DNA of 64,000 nucleotides from Flavobacterium sp. GTDB taxonomy: Bacteria; Bacteroidota; Bacteroidia; Flavobacteriales; Flavobacteriaceae. The number at the start of each line of letters is the position of its first letter. Positions within the stretch are counted from its first letter, which is position 1. Shown here piece by piece: positions 48,049 through 56,068 of this stretch. The notes under the pieces were generated by a model. The model was not told the DNA's origin. It saw nothing but the letters and a program-made list of their open reading frames with translations, and did no database searches. The translations under genes were made by a program, and so were the position numbers. Location: NCBI RefSeq assembly GCF_027533505.1, contig NZ_JAPZUB010000034.1, forward strand, positions 1 through 64,000, read 5' to 3'.

Positions 48049-48126
48049 ATGGTATTACTAGGTGTAGGTATTGTATTATTGGTTATGAACAGTTTATTCA
48101 AAAAATACAAGGACCGATTGGATTAG
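48049..48126 (+). CDS. possible 25-residue membrane peptide
   Basis: An ATG-initiated frame reading MVLLGVGIVLLVMNSLFKK and six more residues: one hydrophobic helix with a basic end. The composition is right for a small membrane peptide, but there is no promoter or other support, and it overlaps the convergent gene by 4 bases. It could be a remnant or chance. Confidence 0.2.
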   Translation: MVLLGVGIVLLVMNSLFKKYKDRLD

Positions 48127-48722
48127 TTTAAAAGACGGTGTTTTTTGAACGGAATTCCTTTTCGAATCAAATACGCATGGTAGGCACTAGGAACATCATG
48201 GGTCCATTGCGGTAAAATCCAAATGATGAGATACACATCCAAATGACTTATTACCCCAACAATTACGGCTAAAGCAAAAGGCCAACCCGCATGCGCAAAT
48301 CCAATAAGAGAAATAAAAGCCCCCAAGAGTGTTATGCCCCAAAGTTTGGACAAAAAGGCATGCGTACAGGTTTCGCGACCAAATTTGAGAAAACTAAATA
48401 CATAGGTTAGTGCTTCCATCCCCAATACGGTGAGCACAGCCACTCGGTTGTCAGCGATTATTTCTGGATTCAACAACCAAGCACAAATACCAATACAAAC
48501 CCAAAACACCATATCGGTTTGACTGTCCATGCGACGTAGCTTAGCGGTAGCAGTACCCGTTTTACGAGCAATAATGCCATCGAGGATATCACTTATAAAT
48601 CCGAGACTCATAAGCACTAGAAGCATGGGTCGAACTTGAGCCATGTCCAATACAACTGTAGTGATTGCTAATGGACCTAACATCAATCGAAAGAGGATAA
48701 GGAGAAGAGGAATCTTTTTCAT
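48123..48722 (-). CDS. CDP-alcohol phosphatidyltransferase family protein
   Basis: A 199-residue membrane enzyme of the CDP-alcohol phosphotransferase family (phospholipid headgroup or isoprenoid glycerol-type transfer). The metal-binding motif is DILDGIIARKTG ... RRMDSQTD: DxxDG, AR, and DxxxD are intact, but the usual Gly before the second half is Leu. Five to six hydrophobic segments follow. The substrate cannot be named. It is the last gene of a leftward set starting at 50038, one base after the 44-residue gene. Confidence 0.85.
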   Translation of the reverse strand: MKKIPLLLILFRLMLGPLAITTVVLDMAQVRPMLLVLMSLGFISDILDGIIARKTGTATAKLRRMDSQTDMVFWVCIGICAWLLNPEIIADNRVAVLTVLGMEALTYVFSFLKFGRETCTHAFLSKLWGITLLGAFISLIGFAHAGWPFALAVIVGVISHLDVYLIIWILPQWTHDVPSAYHAYLIRKGIPFKKHRLLN

Positions 48723-48723
48723 T

Positions 48724-48858
48724 TTATTTGTTTTTTAGATAGGTAATGAATTGTAAGCATAGATACTTTAATTGCTTTCGCAAAAGACTTTCGGGTTCAT
48801 ACCATTCAACCCCTTTTCGATAGATCCAAGACAAAAACCAAAGCATCTTTTTATGCAT
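48724..48858 (-). CDS. 44-residue small protein in the CDP-alcohol transferase operon
   Basis: An open frame of 44 codons that begins MHKKMLWFLSWIYRKGVEWY and ends in LQFITYLKNK. It is rich in aromatic and basic residues, with alternating hydrophobic positions that suggest an amphipathic or membrane-associated helix. Its stop is followed after one base by the ATG of the CDP-alcohol transferase, and it begins 41 bases after the upstream gene, which supports a real gene in the same operon. I know no family for it. Confidence 0.5.
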   Translation of the reverse strand: MHKKMLWFLSWIYRKGVEWYEPESLLRKQLKYLCLQFITYLKNK

Positions 48859-48899
48859 GACTTTTCGAGAGTTATACCAATTTTAGACAACCAACTGGA

Positions 48900-49523
48900 T
48901 TAAAATCGGCTCACCATTCCCCAAGAAATGAGTGTTCCGCCAAAATGCGCTTCATGCTTTTTGTAAAATAGTGTATAAGGTTGCAGCGAACCCGTAACAT
49001 AAAATCCGAATCGATTCCAATTGAGCTTCACCGTCTGGGAGAAAAAAAGAGTATGCAAATTGGTTTTTTTATCTAAATCGTGTTGGAATTGATCTGGATA
49101 TTGTGAAGCGACTCTATAATAAAGCGCAGCCCATCCTAAACCCGAATTGGACTCCAATGAAAATTCGTCAGGATTGGAACCTTGATACCAAACTTTACTG
49201 TAGCGAAGACCTAATTTTAATCCCACTCTTGCCGATTCAAATTGAATGAGTGAGTCGGCATACCGATAGGAAATAGTCCGAGGTTTTTCTAGAAAATTTA
49301 ATTCTAGTCCATAATCTAAATAGTGATTTTTTGCTAATCGATTGCGCAACCAATACCCCACTTCGATCCCATGTACAAACTTATTACTCAAATTACCTTG
49401 GGGATAGTTGAACCCTATTTCGACATAATTTCTTCGAAAGGTATCCGGTGATTTTACAAAAATGGTATCTTGAGCTTGGATTAGTTGTAACCCAAAAATT
49501 ACGAGTAAGACTATTTTTTCCAT
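48900..49523 (-). CDS. predicted outer-membrane beta-barrel protein
   Basis: A 207-residue protein with a signal peptide (ending LIQAQD) and alternating hydrophobic/polar strands such as RNYVEIGFNYPQG, GIEVGYWLRN and ARVGLKLGLRYSK, ending in a phenylalanine (MVSRF), as expected of a beta barrel. I recognise no named family. It overlaps the upstream lipoprotein gene by 13 bases and precedes the 44-residue gene. Confidence 0.6.
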   Translation of the reverse strand: MEKIVLLVIFGLQLIQAQDTIFVKSPDTFRRNYVEIGFNYPQGNLSNKFVHGIEVGYWLRNRLAKNHYLDYGLELNFLEKPRTISYRYADSLIQFESARVGLKLGLRYSKVWYQGSNPDEFSLESNSGLGWAALYYRVASQYPDQFQHDLDKKTNLHTLFFSQTVKLNWNRFGFYVTGSLQPYTLFYKKHEAHFGGTLISWGMVSRF

Positions 49524-50038
49524 CGGGATAAGGATTTAAAGATGGAATAATACGAACCGGAATTTCCTGCACCTATGATAAAGAGCATGCCGCTATGGTC
49601 AAAGGTTTTTCGTACCACTAAACTTGAATCCGGTTGCCGATACAATTGCATTTTACTTTTTTGAGTCATCATCAATAAAGGCGGAAAATTTAATGTTTCA
49701 TACTCGGTATAGAATTCAAAACATTTCCTTTTTAATTTCCCTTCATAGTGTAAAAAATGATGGTTCCCCAACCGATCACGAAAATGGATTACCAAGGCTT
49801 TGGGTGTCACTTCCAAATGATAAATCGTATCGGCATTGTAGCGATTCAGTTCGAAGAATTCGATTAAATTTCTTTTTTTAGCAACCGAATCGATAGGTTG
49901 GAGTGCATAATTGTCTTTCCAACCTGTTCCTTTTGTTTTTACTTTCTCAATTTCTTGAAATTGCAGTTGACTGACCGAACAAGAAGTTGCCAAAGCACTA
50001 AAAACGAGTAAAAGTGTCAAAAATGTAAATGATTTCAT
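49511..50038 (-). CDS. lipoprotein of unknown function
   Basis: A 175-residue protein with lipoprotein signal (VFSALATSCSVS, Cys20). The mature part has short beta segments and no known domain. ATG 50038 is chosen because it starts the signal peptide (MKSFTFLTLLLV); nine extra codons upstream are unlikely. It is the first gene of the leftward set 50038-48123 and is divergent from the HTH regulator. Confidence 0.6.
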   Translation of the reverse strand: MKSFTFLTLLLVFSALATSCSVSQLQFQEIEKVKTKGTGWKDNYALQPIDSVAKKRNLIEFFELNRYNADTIYHLEVTPKALVIHFRDRLGNHHFLHYEGKLKRKCFEFYTEYETLNFPPLLMMTQKSKMQLYRQPDSSLVVRKTFDHSGMLFIIGAGNSGSYYSIFKSLSRWKK

Positions 50039-50105
50039 AGGGGTAAACGTTGAATTACAGTTCAAAATTAATTGTGATTATCGCTTATTAGTTTGTGCTT
50101 TTTAC

Positions 50106-50113
50106 TAATTTTG
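50106..50113 (+). promoter_or_regulatory. -7 box of the HTH regulator gene
   Basis: TAATTTTG lies 25 bases before ATG 50139. A TTTG is only 10 bases upstream, so no proper -33 box. Confidence 0.35.
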
Positions 50114-50138
50114 AAGAAATTTTTTGCGATTTTCACAA

Positions 50139-51089
50139 ATGAACACCCAGGAATTACTATTTAAAGCACTTAGAAAAAAGATAGGCAACCGTTCACTGCA
50201 TGACACTTTGGTTGAACGTTTGGGCATCAGTTATGATGCAGCCCATCGTCGCGTAAGTGGAAAAAGTAAACTATCCATGGACGAAGCCTTACGATTGAGC
50301 AAAGCTTTTGGTATTTCGTTAGACCAACTGGAACAAAATCAGAATCATTTAATTTGTAAAAAGTCGACGGCAGTAACCTCGCAAACGGAATTGGCGGCTT
50401 ATTTAGAAGATGCCTACATGCATTTAGCGGAGTTTAAAAATCAGGTGACTTTCTATTATTCGGCCAAAGACATTCCGCTCTTTTATACTTTGGGAAGTAA
50501 TTTACTATCCAAATTTAAGTGGTATGTATGGTTGAATTTACTGGCAAAACCAGAAAACATTAAAGCTTTCGACCAATTTTATTTAGAGCAAAGTATAGCG
50601 GATTATACTCAAAAATTAGAAAACCTCTACCGACAAAGCACAGTGCACGAACTCTGGAATGATTCTACCTTAAACAGTTCGCTGTATCAAATTGATTATT
50701 ATTATGAAGCCGGTTTATTGACGGCGCGTCATGCTCAAGAGTTATTGGAAAACCTAGTTACCTTAATTGATCAATTGGAACAAAAGGTGAATGACAATCC
50801 CAACTTCTATTTATATCATCATGAATTACTACTCATGAACAACAATGTATTGGTACAAAGTGAACAACAAGCCAAATTGTTTGTCCCCTACACGATGATT
50901 AGTTATTTAATTACGGATGATCTTTATACTACACAAGAATCGATAGTTTATTTTCAACGCCAATTGGGCAATGCAAAGTGTTTAAATGCTTCTGGACCTA
51001 AAGATCGTTTACAATTTTTTGCCAAAAAGAAACAACGCATTCAGTATGTTCTCTATAAAATTAATAACACAATTGAATTTAAAATATAA
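50139..51089 (+). CDS. helix-turn-helix transcriptional regulator
   Basis: A 316-residue protein with an N-terminal XRE-like HTH (SLHDTLVERLGISYDAAHRRVSGKSKLSMDEALRLSKAFG) and a long helical C-terminal region without recognised ligand domain. I recall such proteins as a common flavobacterial family of unknown regulon. It is divergent from the lipoprotein/beta-barrel/CDP-alcohol transferase operon, 100 bases away, so that operon is a natural candidate target; this is inference. The next 287 bases before rpoD contain no gene, only an inverted repeat. Confidence 0.75.
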   Translation: MNTQELLFKALRKKIGNRSLHDTLVERLGISYDAAHRRVSGKSKLSMDEALRLSKAFGISLDQLEQNQNHLICKKSTAVTSQTELAAYLEDAYMHLAEFKNQVTFYYSAKDIPLFYTLGSNLLSKFKWYVWLNLLAKPENIKAFDQFYLEQSIADYTQKLENLYRQSTVHELWNDSTLNSSLYQIDYYYEAGLLTARHAQELLENLVTLIDQLEQKVNDNPNFYLYHHELLLMNNNVLVQSEQQAKLFVPYTMISYLITDDLYTTQESIVYFQRQLGNAKCLNASGPKDRLQFFAKKKQRIQYVLYKINNTIEFKI

Positions 51090-51179
51090 ATTAATATCGT
51101 TTTGTTCTTAAATTAAATTGTTAATCCTTGAACAATTAATTTACATGAAATTCTTCATTAATTTTGAAATGTTACTTTT

Positions 51180-51247
51180 CAATTGATTACACTATAAGAT
51201 ATTGCTTCAATATAATTTATTTATTAAAAACAAGCGGTAATCAATTG
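51180..51247. repeat. inverted repeat upstream of rpoD
   Basis: CAATTGATTAC (51180-51190) and GTAATCAATTG (51237-51247) are perfect 11-base inverted copies 46 bases apart, about 130 bases before the rpoD start. It could be a regulator site or a weak hairpin. Confidence 0.45.
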
Positions 51248-51362
51248 TACCAGCGGTCCAACAACCACTTTATTAGGGTATAATTATTATTTTAAAAAAA
51301 GCAGAATTTATGTAACTTTTATGAAACACGTTACGTAAAACACCTGAAAACTTAATTTTAAT

Positions 51363-51368
51363 AAGGAG
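51363..51368 (+). promoter_or_regulatory. strong Shine-Dalgarno sequence of rpoD
   Basis: AAGGAG lies 8 bases before ATG 51377. Such a match is unusual in this window, where most starts have none. Confidence 0.6.
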
Positions 51369-51376
51369 AAAACGTA

Positions 51377-52240
51377 ATGAGACAGCTCAAAATCACCAAG
51401 CAGGTAACCAATCGTGAAACTGCTTCCTTAGACAAATACCTACAAGAAATCGGAAAAGTAGATTTGATTACTGCCGATGAAGAAGTGGAATTGGCACAGC
51501 GCATTAAAGCGGGTGACCAACGCGCACTTGAAAAACTTACTAAAGCTAACTTACGTTTCGTTGTTTCCGTAGCAAAACAATACCAAAACCAAGGTTTAAC
51601 GCTACCCGACTTAATTAATGAAGGAAACTTAGGGTTGATTAAAGCGGCGCAACGTTTTGATGAAACCCGTGGATTTAAGTTTATTTCCTATGCGGTTTGG
51701 TGGATTCGTCAATCCATTTTACAAGCCTTGGCTGAGCAATCGCGTATCGTTCGTTTGCCGTTGAACAAAATTGGTTCGATTAATAAAATCAACAAAATGT
51801 ACGCTTTGTTGGAGCAATCTAACGAGCGTCCACCTTCTGCTGAGGAAATCGCAAAGGAATTAGACATGACTGTCAATGACGTAAAAGAGTCGATGAAAAA
51901 CTCGGGACGTCACTTATCAATGGATGCGCCTTTGGTGGAAGGGGAAGATTCTAACCTTTACGACGTATTGCGTTCGGGAGAATCTCCGAATCCCGATCGT
52001 GAGTTAATTCATGAATCGTTACGCATCGAAATTGAGCGTTCTCTAGAAACCTTAACACCAAGAGAAGCCGACGTAGTACGTTTGTATTTTGGATTGGGTG
52101 ACCAACACCCGATGACGTTGGAAGAAATTGGTGAAACTTTCGACTTGACCCGTGAACGTGTGCGTCAGATTAAAGAAAAAGCCATCCGACGTTTAAAACA
52201 TACATCACGAAGCAAAATATTAAAAACGTATTTAGGATAA
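51377..52240 (+). CDS. rpoD: primary sigma factor RpoD (SigA)
   Basis: Housekeeping sigma factor that directs RNA polymerase to TAnnTTTG-type promoters in Bacteroidota. The 287-residue protein lacks the long region 1.1 and non-conserved insert of E. coli sigma70, as is normal for the phylum. Region 1.2 ([18 protein letters not shown]), region 2 ([35 protein letters not shown]), region 3 and region 4 HTH ([28 protein letters not shown]) are complete. It is monocistronic with two terminators behind it. Confidence 0.97.
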   Translation: MRQLKITKQVTNRETASLDKYLQEIGKVDLITADEEVELAQRIKAGDQRALEKLTKANLRFVVSVAKQYQNQGLTLPDLINEGNLGLIKAAQRFDETRGFKFISYAVWWIRQSILQALAEQSRIVRLPLNKIGSINKINKMYALLEQSNERPPSAEEIAKELDMTVNDVKESMKNSGRHLSMDAPLVEGEDSNLYDVLRSGESPNPDRELIHESLRIEIERSLETLTPREADVVRLYFGLGDQHPMTLEEIGETFDLTRERVRQIKEKAIRRLKHTSRSKILKTYLG

Positions 52241-52320
52241 TACATACGTTTCAAGCACTACAGTTCAGGGAAGTCACTCCACAACTTAAATGCCGAAACG
52301 TGAAACACATTTAACGCAAC

Positions 52321-52345
52321 AACAGTCCACGACTGTTCGTTTTTT
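52321..52345 (+). terminator. first terminator after rpoD
   Basis: AACAGTC and GACTGTT form a stem with a CAC loop, followed by a T-rich stretch. Confidence 0.65.
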
Positions 52346-52358
52346 GATTGATGATTGA

Positions 52359-52390
52359 AACTCCGGCTGATTACCGGAGTTTTGTTTTTT
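52359..52390 (+). terminator. second terminator after rpoD
   Basis: AACTCCGG and CCGGAGTT form an 8-bp stem followed by TTGTTTTTTT. Confidence 0.7.
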
Positions 52391-52710
52391 TAGGGCAAAC
52401 AAAACCCGGTCTGTTCGCTTGCAGCTCGAGTTTTGTTTCACACCGTTCGTATGCTGCTCGGGTCCGGAGTTTTGTTTTTGTCATTGCGCGCTTTTTATGC
52501 GAAGCAATCGTATCTTATACCTCATTTTTTGGGCGTGTCCTTTCAGGCCAGGCTTTCGCACTCGCTTTTTTGTAGTGTTTCATTGCATTACACACTACAA
52601 AAAGAGCTCAAACAATTGCTCAACCCTTTACGCAAACCAGTAATAAAAACCCATTTATTTTTCTTAGCGAACTTTGCGACGAACCTTTGCGGTCTTTGCG
52701 GTTAAAATTT
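52391..52710. repeat. repeat-rich non-coding spacer before rpe
   Basis: No gene is supported in this stretch. It contains a second copy of the terminator-derived CCGGAGTTTTGTTTTT (about 52475), a TCATTGCGCGC ... GCGAAGCAATC inverted segment (about 52480-52510), and near its end tandem CTTTGCG units (52655-52702) of a kind I recall as dispersed in Flavobacterium spacers. Open frames here are repeat by-products. Confidence 0.5.
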
Positions 52711-52718
52711 TACCTTTG
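52686..52718 (+). promoter_or_regulatory. promoter of rpe
   Basis: TTTG (52686-52689), part of the CTTTGCG repeats, and TACCTTTG (52711-52718) are 21 bases apart. ATG 52749 is 30 bases downstream. Confidence 0.5.
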
Positions 52719-52748
52719 CCAAGACATCACTAACTCACTACATCCACA

Positions 52749-53408
52749 ATGAAAAACACCTTAATTGCGCCTTCCGTTTTGGCAGCAGATTTTGCTAATC
52801 TTCAACGCGATATCGAAATGATCAATCAATCGGAAGCCGATTGGTTCCACATTGACATTATGGACGGCGTTTTTGTTCCTAATATTTCCTTTGGGATGCC
52901 GGTTTTGGAAGCAATTCAAAAACATGCCAAAAAAACCATTGATGTACATTTAATGATTATCGATCCTGACCGATATATTACTACCTTCAAAAAATTAGGC
53001 GCCGATATTCTGACGGTACATTACGAAGCTTGCACCCATTTGCACCGTACCCTTCAAGCCATCAAAGCCGAGGGAATGCAAGCTGGAGTCGCTTTAAATC
53101 CGCATACCCCTATTGAAGTTTTAAATGATTGTATTCAAGATATTGATTTGGTTTGTTTGATGAGTGTAAATCCGGGGTTTGGGGGACAATCGTTTATCGA
53201 AAACACCTACAACAAAGTGATCCGTTTAAAACAACTGATTACTGAGAAAGGCGCTACTACTTTAATCGAAATCGACGGTGGCGTTACGGACCAAAACGCA
53301 AGACAATTGGCCGCTGCCGGGGCAGATGTTTTGGTGGCAGGAAGTTTTGTCTTTCGCGCCGAGAATCCGATAGCAACCATACAAAATTTGAAATCAATTA
53401 CAAGATAA
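52749..53408 (+). CDS. rpe: ribulose-phosphate 3-epimerase
   Basis: Pentose-phosphate enzyme that interconverts ribulose 5-phosphate and xylulose 5-phosphate. The 219-residue TIM barrel has the family motifs LAADFANL, HIDIMDGVFVPN, VHLMI, MSVNPGFGGQ and EIDGGV, with metal ligands His and Asp in HIDIMDG and VHLMI. It is monocistronic with its own promoter and terminator. Confidence 0.97.
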   Translation: MKNTLIAPSVLAADFANLQRDIEMINQSEADWFHIDIMDGVFVPNISFGMPVLEAIQKHAKKTIDVHLMIIDPDRYITTFKKLGADILTVHYEACTHLHRTLQAIKAEGMQAGVALNPHTPIEVLNDCIQDIDLVCLMSVNPGFGGQSFIENTYNKVIRLKQLITEKGATTLIEIDGGVTDQNARQLAAAGADVLVAGSFVFRAENPIATIQNLKSITR

Positions 53409-53412
53409 CATT

Positions 53413-53436
53413 AAGGCTTCTTCGGGAGCCTTTTTT
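53413..53436 (+). terminator. terminator after rpe
   Basis: AAGGCT and AGCCTT form a stem with loop TCTTCGGG, followed by six T. It overlaps the end of the convergent CBS gene by 2 bases. Confidence 0.75.
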
Positions 53437-53854
53437 AATACTGCGCCAATAAGTATTTAATCAAGTCCGTGGTTGTGACAATACCTACCAATAATTCATC
53501 CAATACCACCGGTAAAGCATGAAACTCACGAGATGCTAAAATTTCGGCAACCTCCCGTATAGTAGTATCAGGAGATACAGTAACCAAATGGCGCGCCATT
53601 ACTTGCTCTATCGAAAACATATTGTAAACGGTAGTATCTACTTCCATCGCTTCCTCGTCAACAGCATCGGCAAAAGAAATTCGCAACAAATCGGTGAGAC
53701 TCAACATCCCAACAATGGTATTGCCCTGCACCACGGGAATATGACGGATGTGATGCTTTTTGAACAACGCTTCTGCTTTCGTTAAGTCGTCTGTACTGTT
53801 GAGTTTAATTACATTTTTGGTCATTATCGTAGCGACCGGTACATGATTTTTCAT
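53435..53854 (-). CDS. CBS-domain pair protein
   Basis: A 139-residue protein made of two CBS domains (a Bateman module): first VATIMTKNVIKLNSTDDLTKAEALF with HIRHIPVV, second VMARHLVTVSPDTTIREVAEIL with FHALPVV and a C-terminal GIVTTTDLIKYLL. Such modules bind adenosyl nucleotides and regulate partners; no partner is fused or adjacent. It is likely cytoplasmic and transcribed alone. Confidence 0.9.
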   Translation of the reverse strand: MKNHVPVATIMTKNVIKLNSTDDLTKAEALFKKHHIRHIPVVQGNTIVGMLSLTDLLRISFADAVDEEAMEVDTTVYNMFSIEQVMARHLVTVSPDTTIREVAEILASREFHALPVVLDELLVGIVTTTDLIKYLLAQY

Positions 53855-53921
53855 AAGATTATCCTTTAATGGTTGATTAAAAGTAGTCGATAAAAAATCA
53901 AAAAAATATGATATAAATCAG

Positions 53922-54920
53922 TTACAACGATTGCCGCAATAACAAACGACTTGGATTTTCCTCCTGAATAAATTCTTGCGTTAGCACCCAATCGGCTAAA
54001 CGTTTTCCCATTGCTGAAAAATCGGTCGAAATCGTTGTTATTCCGCGGGCTACGACTTTCTTTAATGGGGTGTCATTGTAGGAGATAATGCCCACATCGC
54101 TCCCAATTTCCAATCCGTACTCTTGTGATTTTTCTACCACTCGAACCAAATCACGATCGTCGGGGATTACAAACACCGTTCCCCGTTCTAATTGCGAAAG
54201 CTCAAAATGCGATTGTATCGTATACCGCTTTCCAAAATCACGACAAAATTGCTCAAAACCAGTCACCATCCCAAAAGGTTCTTTCTGGCCCGGAAACAAC
54301 AACACCAATTGGGTATAAGGTTCCAATCGTGAAGCAGCCAGCGTCAAAGCCGAATACATGGCGCGAACAAAATTTTGATAAATACTGGGATACTGCTGTA
54401 AACTGGGTCGCGTTTGGTCTAAAATGAGCACATCCTGACGAGGCAATTGCGCAATAATTTCCTCAACACCTTCCATGTTGGAGGGCATAAGAATGTATTT
54501 TGAATAACTTCCCGACGCATCGTCTATCATTTTGCGAAACAACCCCAAATTAAAATGATGAAAATAAATATCCACCTGTGCGTTATTCCCTAAAGCGTCC
54601 AAAAACGCATTGTAAATATCTTCCTTAAAGGCATTCAATTCGTCAAACAATAAAAAATAGCGCTGCGTATAGCTGAGATCTTCACTTTTTACAAAATACC
54701 CTTTCCCCAAATGCGCGTAAATAACCCCTTTCTTTTTCAACATCTCATAGGCTGTTAAAACCGTATCACGCGACACCCCGTTCTCTAAACATACCTTATT
54801 CACGGACGGTAATCGATCGTGTTTTCGCCACTTCTTTGTCACAATCGCCTCTTCAACGGCAGCAACAATTTGCCTATAAATAGGCGTAACGGACTGTTTA
54901 TCAATTTGTATAATGCGCAT
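53922..54920 (-). CDS. GntR-family regulator with sugar-binding-like domain
   Basis: A 332-residue regulator. A winged HTH of GntR type (TPIYRQIVAAVEEAIVTKKWRKHDRLPSVNKVCLENGVSRDTVLTAYEMLKKKGVI) occupies residues about 12-72, and the remainder resembles a periplasmic-binding-protein/LacI-type ligand fold (GSDVGIISYNDTPLKKVVARGITTI). It is divergent from the galactan/galactose operon, with three copies of an ACCGGTA-like element between them, so it most probably controls that operon in response to a galactose-related sugar; this is inference. Confidence 0.88.
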   Translation of the reverse strand: MRIIQIDKQSVTPIYRQIVAAVEEAIVTKKWRKHDRLPSVNKVCLENGVSRDTVLTAYEMLKKKGVIYAHLGKGYFVKSEDLSYTQRYFLLFDELNAFKEDIYNAFLDALGNNAQVDIYFHHFNLGLFRKMIDDASGSYSKYILMPSNMEGVEEIIAQLPRQDVLILDQTRPSLQQYPSIYQNFVRAMYSALTLAASRLEPYTQLVLLFPGQKEPFGMVTGFEQFCRDFGKRYTIQSHFELSQLERGTVFVIPDDRDLVRVVEKSQEYGLEIGSDVGIISYNDTPLKKVVARGITTISTDFSAMGKRLADWVLTQEFIQEENPSRLLLRQSL

Positions 54921-54929
54921 TTTTTAAAA

Positions 54930-54967
54930 ACCGGTAGGGTGTAAAACAAAAACTGGTAGGTACCGGT
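54930..54967. promoter_or_regulatory. putative operators of the GntR regulator
   Basis: ACCGGTA (54930-54936), ACTGGTA (54952-54958) and inverted TACCGGT (54961-54967) lie between the divergent regulator and galM. The last two form a near-perfect inverted repeat with 2 bases between the arms. Confidence 0.5.
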
Positions 54968-54990
54968 ATGCAATTTACAATAAAGTCGGC

Positions 54991-54998
54991 TAATTTTG
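54991..54998 (+). promoter_or_regulatory. -7 box of the galactan operon
   Basis: TAATTTTG lies 22 bases before the galM ATG and 23 bases after the last operator arm, a position where bound regulator could block or recruit polymerase. Confidence 0.45.
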
Positions 54999-55020
54999 AT
55001 AATTCCAAAAAAAAATCAGG

Positions 55021-56064
55021 ATGAAATCGTCACATTCGCAACTGCAGTCGGCAACGGGAGCACAATTTTTCGGGACAACGCCTTTGGGTCAGGATGTGTA
55101 TTTGCGCACCATTCGCAATCAAAACGGTATGGAACTTTCTGTGGCTGATTTTGGGGCGACGATTACGCGATTAAAAATTCCCGTAAATGTGCTGTATGCG
55201 GTCGATGTTGTTCTCGGCTTTGAATCGGTTGCCGATTACATTCAATCGTTTTCCTTACCCAACCCCCCTTTTATGGGAGCTGTAGTGGGACCCTATGCTG
55301 GGCGTATCAATGCAGGAAAAGCACCGCTAAATGGTGAGATCATTCAACTCGAAACCAATGCGGGTGCACACCATTTGCATGGAGGCTCGACCAATCTAAG
55401 CAATCAATTGTGGCGGTTTAAATCGGCAACATTTGGTGAAAATCCGAGTTTGACCTATACTTACACCTCGGCGGCAGGAGCAGGAAATTATCCGGGCATA
55501 CTAACCTTGTGGGTAACCTATCAACTTTTGGAAAACAACACCCTAAAAGTAACCTTCAAAGGAACCGCAACAGCCGATACATTCCTCAATCTCACCCAGC
55601 ACAGTTATTTCAATTTAAACGGACACGACACTTCGATTCATGGCATGCAATTGCAACTCTATGCCTCACAAAAATTGGAGACCACCTCAGATATGATTCC
55701 CACAGGAAATCGTATTTCCGTTCGTGAAACTGCCCATGATTTTGCGCAACTTCGAGCGTGTCCTAAAGCGTGTGATACGACGTTTATTCTTTCGAATGCC
55801 CATGCCGCGACTTTATACAGTCCGAAAAACCAATTGCGTATGGATGTTTTTACCAACCAACCTGCGGTACATATTTATGTCGGTGGCAACTGTTTTGATA
55901 CCATTACAGGCAAAGAACAAGCCGCCTACCACAGCCTAAGTGGCATTTGTTTTGAAACCCAAAAATTTCCCGACGCCCCCAATCACCCCCATTTTCCGAA
56001 TACCGTGCTACGAAAAGGAGAACCCTATTTGCACGAAACGTTATTTCAATTTCAAAAACAATAA
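55021..56064 (+). CDS. galM: aldose 1-epimerase (galactose mutarotase)
   Basis: Interconverts alpha and beta anomers of galactose or glucose, feeding galactokinase. The 347-residue protein has the GalM motifs LGFESVADYI, GAVVGPYAGRINAGK, HHLHGG, and the active-site segment LTQHSYFNLNGH; the catalytic Glu is probably in GICFETQKFPDAPNHP. No signal peptide is seen, so it should be cytoplasmic. It is the first gene of the operon. Confidence 0.93.
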   Translation: MKSSHSQLQSATGAQFFGTTPLGQDVYLRTIRNQNGMELSVADFGATITRLKIPVNVLYAVDVVLGFESVADYIQSFSLPNPPFMGAVVGPYAGRINAGKAPLNGEIIQLETNAGAHHLHGGSTNLSNQLWRFKSATFGENPSLTYTYTSAAGAGNYPGILTLWVTYQLLENNTLKVTFKGTATADTFLNLTQHSYFNLNGHDTSIHGMQLQLYASQKLETTSDMIPTGNRISVRETAHDFAQLRACPKACDTTFILSNAHAATLYSPKNQLRMDVFTNQPAVHIYVGGNCFDTITGKEQAAYHSLSGICFETQKFPDAPNHPHFPNTVLRKGEPYLHETLFQFQKQ

Positions 56065-56068
56065 GCAT

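Noticed and set aside
52359..52490. CRISPR-like direct repeats in the rpoD-rpe spacer
   Set aside because: Only two copies of a terminator-like CCGGAGTTTTG unit at irregular distance, no cas genes, so not a CRISPR array.
52348..52705. Overlapping open frames after rpoD (three phases)
   Set aside because: They read through terminators and repeats in several phases, with no start signal or family resemblance.
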